Shown here piece after piece: positions 58,101-64,000 of a stretch of DNA of 64,000 nucleotides; the first letter of the stretch is position 1; each line of letters opens with the position of its first letter. The position numbers were made by a program, and so were the translations under genes. Below the pieces are notes generated by a model, which was given only the letters and a program-made list of their open reading frames with translations, was not told the DNA's origin and searched no databases. The DNA comes from Coix lacryma-jobi var. lacryma-jobi (taxonomy: Eukaryota > Streptophyta > Magnoliopsida > Poales > Poaceae), in NCBI GenBank assembly GCA_009763385.1, contig CM019822.1, positions 23,988,842 to 24,052,841 on the forward strand. Reading direction: 5' to 3'.

Positions 58101-60888
58101 CGGCTTTCGCCGCGTCTGCCCTTTCGTTTGACATTTTTCTCAGTTTTTGCTTTCTGGGCTTAGCGCCGCTTGCGATGTTCAAACTGTGCTGGGTGAGATC
58201 TCTGCTAACGCCTTGCAAGTCGCTTGCTGACCAAGCGAAAATGTCGTCATTGCTCGCAAGGAAGGATGCCAAAGCGTTCCTTTCTTCCTCCGGCATGCTT
58301 GACCCAATATGCACAGCTCTTTCGGGCCTGGAGGCCGCGAGCGGGATTCTTATCGTTTCTTCGGCTGCCCCAACCTTGCATTCTGACGTGTTGACGATAG
58401 CGCGCTCTTCGGTGGTTGTTTGCATTTCGTCTTTGTTTGCCACCTCATTGATGAGGCTATAGCCTGGGGTTGGTTTTCCCTCAATCCTTCTGGAAGCTTG
58501 CTGATCTCCATGTACGGTGATGATGCCGAAAGGGGATGGCATCTTCATGCATAGGTAGCTTTGCTTGATGACAACGTTGAACCTGTTGGTGAAGCCTCTG
58601 CCGAAAATGGCAGTGTACGGGTAGTCCATGTTTATTATGTCGAATGTTAGTGTCTCGGTGCGGACTCTTTCCCCTTCGGCGAAGGATACAGGGACCTGCT
58701 TTTTGCCGATAGCATCGATCTTTCTTCCTCCGAATCCGTATAATGAATTACCGGCGGGGTCCAAACTGCGTTTGTCGAATCCCATTGCCTCGAAAGCTTT
58801 TACGAAAAGGATGTCTGCTGAGCTTCCGGTGTCAATCAGAATGTTGTGCAAAGTGAAGCCGGCCACATTGGCTGTGGCGACGAAAGCGTCGTAATGCGGG
58901 TAATCGCGAATTTTAAAGTCGGACTCGTCGAAACATATCGGCGCTAGTGACCAAGCTGGCCTGTTTAGTGGAAGCCTTGGTGATACTGTCTGGACTCTTC
59001 GGTGGTAGTTCCTTCTAGCTCTCTTGCTTTCGTGCTCTAGGTTAGATCCGCCCGTGATGGCGAAAATGTGCCCTTTTGACGGAAGGATGTTGTTGATTGC
59101 GCTAGCTTCATTTTCCATCTCCTGCACCTGCTGGAAAGCCGGCTGTGCTTGCTGCCCCTGAGGTTGGGTCTGAACCGGAAGCGCCGGTGGCGGCGTTGGC
59201 TGACGCTGATAATGCATAGGTGACGAAACCGCCACCGAATGTGGCGCAAAGACCGGAAGGTGATAGCCCTGATACGCGGGATTGTACCAATGCAAATTCT
59301 GGGGATGCGTGTACTGCGGGGGATGCATAGGTGTGCTCGCGTAATTGCTGCATGCTGCCACCACAGCAGACGGGTCTTGCGAATTGTGGAAAACATGCTT
59401 GGAGCTTTCGGCGGAGGCTGACGTTTGATCCTTATCTTTCAGCTCTTTCGCCATTTTGCTGTATTTGCAATCCCGAGTGGTATGGCCGAAATTGCCGTCA
59501 CAAATGACGCAATATGGTGGCCTGGGCGCTCTTCCGCGGCCTCTACCGTCTCGGCCGCCGCGTCCTGTCCTTCCGCCGCGCCCTCCGCGGAACGGCTGAT
59601 CGAATCCTCTTTGGGGATGAAAGTCGGGCATGTCGGGCCTCTCTGTGCCTGCTGCTGATTGCGCCGGTTCTTCTTGCAAATTGTTGATTGAACGAAATGG
59701 CCTAACGATCCTTTGATTGGACACAGGCGGCGGACGACTTGCTTTCGTCGCCTGCCTCTGCATCTGGCGGGCGGCCTTGCGTCGCCGGAAGTCATCGTCC
59801 GACCTCGCGTACGCATTCATCACGTCAAACAGTTCCTTGACATCTTTCGGCGGCTCCCTGGACAGATGAGCGGCGCATTGACCAGTCCCCAAGCCTTCGA
59901 TGGCTGCTGCTATCACCGCGGCTTCCGGTACATTCGGAGCTTGAGCTTTCAGCTGGATGAAACGTTTGAGGTACTCCGAAAGTGGCTCGTCGTCTTGCTG
60001 GGTGCAATTCATGAGGTCCCGCGTGGTCTTGACATCCGGTCGGAATCCTTGGAAAGTGGCCAGCAGCTCGGCTTTCAGCTGTGCCCACGAATAGATGGAC
60101 AGAGGCTTGAGAGTGGTGTACCAATCGTGGGCCACGTCTTCGACCGCCAAGATGAGAGATTTCGCTAGAGCCTGACTGTCCCCGCCTGCCGAAAAGACAG
60201 CTGTCTCATAGCTTGCCAAGAACTTGCGCGGGTTCGCTTTACCGTCGAAAGTCGGGATACGAGGCTTGTAATTGAGTGGCCACGGGTGAGCCTGCAACTC
60301 CCTCGAGAGTGGAGAGGTTTCGTCGATGGCGTTGCCGAAAGCCGGTGGTTGTTCTCGCCTTGGTATGAATACATCTTGTGTTGCCGGGATGGGGTCCGCC
60401 CCGGCTCTTCGCAGTTCCTGAATTTCTTTCTCGAGTTGCCTCCTGTGCGCCTCAGCTTGCCGAATGGCGTTGCGAGTCTCGTCTTCTCTTGCTTTCGCCG
60501 CCAACTGCTGCTGCAGCTGGTCTCTTTGCAACAACAGCCTCTCGATTTCGTCTTGCTGCTGCGCCAACGTCTTGATTGCTTGGGCGTGCCTTGTGATTTC
60601 GTCAGCATCATCATCCTCTTCGCCGAATTCGTCCTCGACAAGCCCTTCCGGTGTTCCCTCTCTGCCGAAAGTACGCTGATCCTGGGGTTGTACATTCTGG
60701 CTCGTCGACGCTCCCGGCGGCGGCTGTGCTTCTATCGACAGAGCGCCGCCGAAAGGTGGCGGCTCTGCAACTGTGTTTGACGGAACCTGGCTAGCTGGGA
60801 CTGAAGCCGCGATGGTGCCGAAAGCATCCTTCCTCGCGGCGATAGCCTCCAGATTGTCGACCGCTTTCGGCGCTTTCCTTGGTGGCAT
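55147..60888 (-). CDS. gag-pol: Ty3/gypsy gag-pol polyprotein, 1913 aa, uninterrupted
   Basis: The start is the first ATG after the primer-binding site (60886-60888, MPPRKAPKAVDN). The frame is open upstream into the LTR, but that part precedes the expected RNA start or lacks support. In order: a coiled, Gln-rich gag with capsid-like region (about 270-400; FLASYETAVFSAGGDSQALA). A zinc knuckle follows at 460-474 (CVICDGNFGHTTRDC, spacing CX2CX5HX4C, one residue longer than usual). Then come protease DTGSS at about 686, reverse transcriptase with YVDD at 1065, and RNase H with DGAWG at 1353. Integrase has its zinc-binding HHCC segment near 1570 and DDE core from about 1641 (WGIDIVGPLP; ACDNGKQF). 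The C-terminus ends NASNLRRFYP without a chromodomain. It carries out reverse transcription and integration of the element. No stop or frameshift is present, so the copy may be autonomous. Confidence 0.95.
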   Translation of the reverse strand: MPPRKAPKAVDNLEAIAARKDAFGTIAASVPASQVPSNTVAEPPPFGGALSIEAQPPPGASTSQNVQPQDQRTFGREGTPEGLVEDEFGEEDDDADEITRHAQAIKTLAQQQDEIERLLLQRDQLQQQLAAKAREDETRNAIRQAEAHRRQLEKEIQELRRAGADPIPATQDVFIPRREQPPAFGNAIDETSPLSRELQAHPWPLNYKPRIPTFDGKANPRKFLASYETAVFSAGGDSQALAKSLILAVEDVAHDWYTTLKPLSIYSWAQLKAELLATFQGFRPDVKTTRDLMNCTQQDDEPLSEYLKRFIQLKAQAPNVPEAAVIAAAIEGLGTGQCAAHLSREPPKDVKELFDVMNAYARSDDDFRRRKAARQMQRQATKASRPPPVSNQRIVRPFRSINNLQEEPAQSAAGTERPDMPDFHPQRGFDQPFRGGRGGRTGRGGRDGRGRGRAPRPPYCVICDGNFGHTTRDCKYSKMAKELKDKDQTSASAESSKHVFHNSQDPSAVVAACSNYASTPMHPPQYTHPQNLHWYNPAYQGYHLPVFAPHSVAVSSPMHYQRQPTPPPALPVQTQPQGQQAQPAFQQVQEMENEASAINNILPSKGHIFAITGGSNLEHESKRARRNYHRRVQTVSPRLPLNRPAWSLAPICFDESDFKIRDYPHYDAFVATANVAGFTLHNILIDTGSSADILFVKAFEAMGFDKRSLDPAGNSLYGFGGRKIDAIGKKQVPVSFAEGERVRTETLTFDIINMDYPYTAIFGRGFTNRFNVVIKQSYLCMKMPSPFGIITVHGDQQASRRIEGKPTPGYSLINEVANKDEMQTTTEERAIVNTSECKVGAAEETIRIPLAASRPERAVHIGSSMPEEERNALASFLASNDDIFAWSASDLQGVSRDLTQHSLNIASGAKPRKQKLRKMSNERADAAKAEVQRLLDAGVIRPVQYPEWLANVVLVKKKNGKWRMCVDFTDLNKCCPKDPYPLPRIDKLVDIASGCEIMSLLDCFSGYHQIWLHPDDEEKTSFITPTGTYCYRRMPEGLRNAGPTFSRMTDKAFESQKQKKNLLAYVDDIVVKSDKQEDHQADLLETFGNLRKSGLKLNPDKCIFGIRKGKLLGCLVSARGIEANPDKIAAIINMQPPSNRKQVQKLTGRLASLNRFIARSAERGLPFFRTLRSSDPFDWGEEQHQAFQQLKEYLTKLTTLSKPSPEATLLLYLAASHATVSAVLVEEKEHENKMTQFPIYFVSEALSGAKLNYSELEKIAYTVLMASRKLKHYFQSHHIIVLSAQPLEALFRNNEAIGRIGKWAAELNEYVIDFQHRSAIKSQALADFIADWTPAAFDTTLEFEEPIWTVNCDGAWGMTGAGISAILTPPRGPKVRFAARLQFLTTNNTAEYEAVLLGLRKLRAIGARRCIVKSDSQVVVGHAEKDFTAREPELAKYLAAIRRMEKYFTGFTLRHIPRAENAEADELAKAAAQNLPLPSDVFYQVLSAKAVKEEEEHPDSIHAIVSDDWRSQIFAYLAGTYESQSRKDAERMASRAKGYAIIGEQLFKNGITAPLLKCISQREGIQLLEEMHAGMCGAHRGPHEIAHRAMRQGFYWPSAASDAKELVIRCKGCQMFAKNQKKPANETTPIVPTWPLQRWGIDIVGPLPAAPGNLRFAAVALEYFTKWVEAKALASITSTSLTKFVWQRIICRFGVPSFIACDNGKQFDCVEFKNFCDELSIKLNFASVNYPQANGAVERANGLIFSAISKTLYDSPKGKWANTLTTAVWGHNISRSRATGFTPFRLLYGEEAVTPEEVKLGSFRTEMTPTTEEHRHVELDTVEEVRLQAADNLEKYHAETKHHRDRTIIRKNIKPGDMVTIRHPDKQGKLQSQWQGPFVVASMAAPGVFRLMNDKGEVSAHTWNASNLRRFYP

Positions 60889-60906
60889 GGTAAGCTCGGG
60901 CGACAA

Positions 60907-60922
60907 CCACGGTGGGCGCCAA
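60907..60922 (-). other. Primer-binding site of the gypsy element
   Basis: Directly after the 5' LTR (minus strand) the sequence reads TTGGCGCCCACCGTGG, of the type used by many plant gypsy elements for tRNA priming. The gag ATG follows about 20 bases later. The specific tRNA was not determined. Confidence 0.65.
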
Positions 60923-61821
60923 TGTTGTTTCGGGGATCGAGATCCCGGAACAGCGGGTTGCCGCACGAGCGAATGCACGAAGCGAAGGCGGAAAACGCTC
61001 GGTAGAGCGGGGAAGTGGTAGTGGTGAACAGTGTTCTCCTCCCCCTCCGCGGGAGGTTGGGAGCTTTTTATATTAATCCGGATCAATTTGAAAGTACAAG
61101 AATGCCCTTCCATCCACTCTGCTACAATTACAATGATACCCCTGCTCAACTACTCCACGGTTGTGCGTCGCCTTTTCCGGCGCGAGGGGCATCGTCGTAA
61201 CTTCGCCATCTAGTGGGCCCAGCGTCCCCCGGCTCCTTTTCCCGGCCGGTGGGCCCGCTCCCTTTGGCCCAGGCCTCCGTCGAGCTGCGAAAACCTAAGA
61301 AAAACCAGTCATGAAAGACGAAAACTCACCGGAATTCCTGGACTCCTTTCGCGCGAATGCTTCATTTCGCACGAAAGATCCGCCCTGCTCCGGTTGTGCA
61401 GACCGGAGGCGAATGCTTGCTTCCGCGCGAATGCTGCATTTCGCGTGAAAGCTCCGCCTCCCTACTCCGGTTGTGCGGACCGGAGGCGAATGCTTGCTTC
61501 CGCGCGAATGCTGCATTTCGCGTGAAAGCTCCGCCTCCCTACTCCAGTTGTGCGGACCGGAGGCGAATGCTTGCTTCCGCGCGAATCCTGCATTTCGCGT
61601 GAAAGCTCCGCCTCCCTACTCCAGTTGTGCGGACCGGAGGCGAATGCTTGCTTCCGCGCGAATGCTGCATTTCGCGTGAAAGCTTCGCCTCCCTGCTCCA
61701 GTTGTGCGGACCGGAGGCGAATGCCTGCCTCCGCGCGAATGCTTCCTTTCGCGCGAAAGCATCATCATTTTTTGGTAAAACGCGGGTCGGAGGCGCCTGC
61801 GGTCTGGGCGCCGTCCCAACA
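60923..61821 (-). repeat. 5' LTR of the gypsy element
   Basis: The right-hand copy on the plus strand is the 5' LTR in element orientation. Its U3 contains the 77-bp array (about 61369-61755). A TATA box reads TAATATAAAAAGC on the minus strand at 61064-61076, so transcription should start near 61035-61040 and leave a short R/U5. Confidence 0.93.
61064..61076 (-). promoter_or_regulatory. TATA box in the 5' LTR
   Basis: ATTAATATAAAAAGCTCCC on the minus strand, about 145 bases from the inner end of the LTR. Good match to a plant TATA box; the start site is inferred about 30 bases downstream. Confidence 0.6.
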
Positions 61822-61895
61822 AATGGTTTCTGTCGCCTGGTCACACAGGTAGCACCTCCTCTCGTCCCTCGAGGTCGTGGCGGGTGAACACATCT
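61822..61895 (-). mobile_element. LINE 3' end, right part (zf-RVT)
   Basis: On the minus strand it encodes DERRCYLCDQATETI, which joins through the AATGG duplication to the LINE fragment ending at 47647. Together they give the C..C..H..C zinc-binding motif of plant LINE reverse transcriptases. The junction with the copia LTR is at about 61895. Confidence 0.7.
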
Positions 61896-62340
61896 TGGCC
61901 CCTAGTGGTTTCGGTGATTGGATGAAACACAAGATTACTGTGACTAACGTGTGTTTTGCAGAAACAGAGATGAGTTAGGTCACGGTAATGGCGACGATAC
62001 GGGCATATGGAGTTCATGTCCCCTGGTGATGGAAATCGTTTCGGTTTTCAAAGGATGGACGACGAAGACGGTGGTAGGCTAGGCTAAGTGTCGCATGGTG
62101 TTGGAGGACACTTAGGTAGTCTTAGGTCTTTGTTTTTCCTTTGGCCGTACTATAAAGAGGGGTGTGAATCAGTAGCTTGACCTAGATGAGTCTATTGAGG
62201 TAGGTGTGGTGCACACTTGTTATTTCATAGCCCTAGGTAGCTCAGAGAGATGCCTTATGTCGAGAGGAACAAAAGTCGTTAAGACCGCGTCGCGATCCGA
62301 GTTGATCTTGCCCTTGGTATGGGCATCGGATGCTGAATCA

Positions 62341-62660
62341 GTGGGCATCGGAGGCTCCGATGCCCACACCGACCTAGGGTTTGGTCTGGTGCGTGGCATC
62401 GGAGGCTCCGATGGTGCCACATCAGATCGTCCGGTGTCACTGTTCACTTGGGAGTGAACTGTGCAGGGCATCGGACGCTGGCATCGGACGCTGAGGGCCA
62501 GCGTCCGATGGCCATGCAGAGAGGTTCCAGAGAGGTCTTTTCGGCATCGGACGCTCCCCAGCGTCCGATGCTCCATAATCATGTCTGACAAGAAGGTACA
62601 GTAGACCGTTGGATGGGGTCATCGGAGCGTCCGATGCCTGGCATCGGCGCGTCCGATGCC
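62341..62660. repeat. Cluster of CATCGGA/TCCGATG palindromes
   Basis: Inverted repeats: 62341-62367 is a perfect 12+3+12 palindrome (GTGGGCATCGGA / TCCGATGCCCAC). Another is centred near 62406 and a longer one spans 62467-62512. 62544-62571 is a perfect 12+4+12 (GCATCGGACGCT / AGCGTCCGATGC), and two more follow at 62621-62660. Each shares the CATCGGA half-site. Confidence 0.9.
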
Positions 62661-62709
62661 CCCGAAAAATACCTGTCTTGTGCTGTTTTTGGATGGCCGG
62701 GTTGGGGGG

Positions 62710-62717
62710 TATATATA
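62710..62717 (+). promoter_or_regulatory. TATA box of the copia LTR
   Basis: GGGGTATATATACTTCC, just downstream of the palindrome cluster. Predicts a start near 62745. Position and composition fit an LTR core promoter. Confidence 0.65.
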
Positions 62718-63435
62718 CTTCCTTCCCTCCATCCATTTGAGTGTTCTTGTCATTTCCATCTGCTGAGAGACACCTTGTGAGTGTAAGAAAGAGCAAGAGC
62801 CCTAGTGAGGTTGAGTGATTTGCTAATTGTGAGAATTAGACACCTCCTAGTGAGAATTGAGTAGCAAGTGTGCATCCATCCATCTCTTTGGCCTTGTCTT
62901 GGTCAAGTGAGAGTTCTAGCTTGTTACTCTTGGTGATCGGCATCACCTAGACGGCTTGGTGGCGATCGGAGTGCTTGGTGATCATCCGGAGTCTTTGTGG
63001 ATGACCCAAGCCATGTTGTGACCGGTAGCGAGCGATTCACCGGGCCGGAGTGGCGAAGAATCAGCTCGTAGTGAGCACTTGATCCTTGCGCGGATCAAGG
63101 GGGAGCGATACCCTTGCGCGGGTGCTCCAACGAGGACTAGGGGGTGTGCCGACACCTCGATACCTCGGCAAAAAGATCGTCATGTCATCTCTACTCTCTT
63201 TACTTCGCATTTACTTTTGAGCAATTCAATTCCGCATTTACTTGTTGTTCTTTCATGAATTGAATTGTCATGCTAGAGTAGAAATGGTGTAGCAATAGTC
63301 TTTTTGTGTGGTTGATTCTTGTTCACACACTTCTAGGCACTAGGGGGTTAATTGAGCTTGATAGGTTTTAATTCTTGCAAGAAGTTTTAGAAAAGCCCAA
63401 TTCACCCCCCTCTTGGGCATCTTGATCCTTTCAAT

Positions 63436-63447
63436 TGGTATCAGAGC
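63436..63447 (+). other. Primer-binding site (initiator tRNA-Met type)
   Basis: TGGTATCAGAGC, complementary to the 3' end of plant initiator tRNA-Met, two bases after the LTR. This is the standard priming site of Ty1/copia elements. Confidence 0.9.
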
Positions 63448-63486
63448 CTCGTGCTCTCGATTTAGGCTTAACCGCCTAGAGTTAAG

Positions 63487-64000
63487 ATGTCCGGGGGTGA
63501 TGGACCACCGCCCATGTTCGAGGGAGACGACTTTCCATATTGGAAAATCCGTATGGAGTCGTACCTAGAAGCGGTTGATGTTAAATGCCGCGATGCCGCT
63601 ATCACCGGCTTTGCCAAGCCCAAGGAAGGCACGAGCCTTACTCCTAATGAGGAGAAAAATGAGAAATGGAATGCAAAAGCCAAAAACATCATCTTTAGAG
63701 GCATTTGCAAAGATGTGTTCAATCGCGTTCGGAACCACAAAAATGCCCATGATCTATGGGAAAACATTTGTGCGCTCCATGAAGGAACCCAGAGTGAGCG
63801 TGAGGAGCGTTATCATTTGGTTATGCAAAAGATGAACTCTTTTGAAATGATTGCTCATGAAAATGCAAATGAAATGTACTCACGCTTGAATGTTCTTGTA
63901 GAGGAGCTCAATGGTCTTGGCCTCACACAAATGCAACCATCCGATGTTGTGAGGAAGATTCTATGTGTCCTTCCCATTGACAAATATGGACACATTGTGA
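63487..64000 (+). CDS. gag: Ty1/copia gag (partial, runs off the window)
   Basis: It begins ATG TCC GGG GGT (MSGGDGPPPMFEGDD) 40 bases after the primer-binding site and stays open to the end of the window (171 codons). The FPYWKIRMESYL start, the DLWENICALHEGT segment and the later LVEELNGLGL match the UBN2/gag family of plant copia elements. No zinc knuckle or protease is reached. Gag forms the particle that packages the element RNA. Confidence 0.9.
   Translation, partial: MSGGDGPPPMFEGDDFPYWKIRMESYLEAVDVKCRDAAITGFAKPKEGTSLTPNEEKNEKWNAKAKNIIFRGICKDVFNRVRNHKNAHDLWENICALHEGTQSEREERYHLVMQKMNSFEMIAHENANEMYSRLNVLVEELNGLGLTQMQPSDVVRKILCVLPIDKYGHIV

Larger units (their letters stand above)
47648..61821 (-). 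mobile_element. Complete Ty3/gypsy LTR retrotransposon, 14.2 kb (Tat/Grande/Retand-like)
   Basis: Two 899-bp LTRs (47648-48546 and 60923-61821) begin TG and end CA on either strand. They are flanked by a perfect 5-bp duplication AATGG (47643-47647, 61822-61826). The LTRs differ at only two positions (47918/61193 and 47937/61212), 0.22 percent. At a commonly used grass rate of 1.3e-8 per site per year this is roughly 85,000 years. The coding strand is minus. A 1913-aa gag-pol frame has protease-RT-RNase H-integrase order and no C-terminal chromodomain. About 6.6 kb lies between pol and the 3' LTR and holds a spliced opposite-strand gene and two tandem arrays. The large 3' region with antisense ORF and tandem repeats is known from Tat-lineage elements such as Grande and Retand; assignment to that lineage is inference. 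Confidence 0.93.
61896..63433 (+). repeat. 5' LTR of a Ty1/copia element
   Basis: The right boundary is set by CTTTCA followed by the primer-binding site. The left boundary is approximate, near TAGTGGTTTCGGTGATTGG. A TATA box TATATATA lies at 62710-62717. The U3 part has several CATCGGA...TCCGATG palindromes (62341-62660). The other LTR is outside the window. Confidence 0.65.

Noticed and set aside
60889..61149. 87-codon upstream extension of gag-pol into the LTR
   Set aside because: It spans the LTR TATA box and the primer-binding site, so part cannot be in the mRNA; the ATG at 60888 is the natural start. The same extension is present in the other LTR without pol.
1..64000. tRNA, rRNA or miRNA genes
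   Set aside because: No cloverleaf or A/B box pair, no rRNA-like stretch and no convincing miRNA-type hairpin outside the MITEs were recognised by eye; a covariance-model scan would be needed to exclude them.

Overview
The window is nuclear DNA from a grass, most likely a panicoid such as sorghum or a close relative. It has GC-rich monocot-style coding sequence, intron-containing plant genes with GT/AG junctions, and AT-rich intergenic DNA full of Stowaway, Tourist and hAT-type MITEs. The right-hand third is nested LTR retrotransposons. The order CYP86A - YODA-type MAPKKK - PIP1 aquaporin matches, from memory, the duplicated rice chromosome 2/4 blocks. That synteny and the species are inference.

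Left part (1-34 kb) holds four ordinary genes. They are an NDR1/HIN1-like LEA-2 membrane protein (minus, 106-690), an intronless CYP86A-type fatty-acid omega-hydroxylase (plus, 6424-8073), an 11-exon YODA-like MAPKK kinase of 897 aa (plus, 17073-23377, with an upstream 5'-UTR intron and four short uORFs), and a four-exon PIP1 aquaporin of 289 aa (minus, 25591-28320). All exon phases in the two multi-exon models close exactly. The spaces between them carry MITEs and degenerate repeats.

Middle part (34-44 kb) holds a tandem pair of USP/coiled-coil/U-box genes, both minus strand. Gene A (34222-40291, 14 exons, 1061 aa) has USP, a long coiled coil, a kinase-like domain and a U-box. The kinase domain has lost the DFG aspartate, the glycine loop and the HRD arginine, so it looks like a pseudokinase. 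The coiled coil has grown by exon duplication. Gene B (41320-about 43800) has USP, coiled coil and U-box but no kinase domain at all. Its 5' end has no usable ATG in frame.

Right part (44.5-64 kb) is mobile DNA. A decayed Helitron (Rep/helicase fragments) is followed by the 3' end of a LINE. That LINE is split by a complete 14.2-kb Ty3/gypsy element (47648-61821) with 899-bp LTRs that differ at two positions and a perfect 5-bp TSD (AATGG). The element is on the minus strand, has one uninterrupted 1913-aa gag-pol frame, and resembles the Tat/Grande/Retand group. Between pol and the 3' LTR it carries a spliced gene on the opposite strand, with five exons all joined in phase 0, its own TATA box and an open frame of 1072 aa. 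It also carries two tandem-repeat arrays. This antisense gene is the most interesting system in the window. The window ends inside a Ty1/copia element (LTR, PBS, start of gag) whose U3 region has a series of near-perfect palindromes.

All exon models come from reading splice consensus and homologous motifs by eye; no transcript evidence was available.
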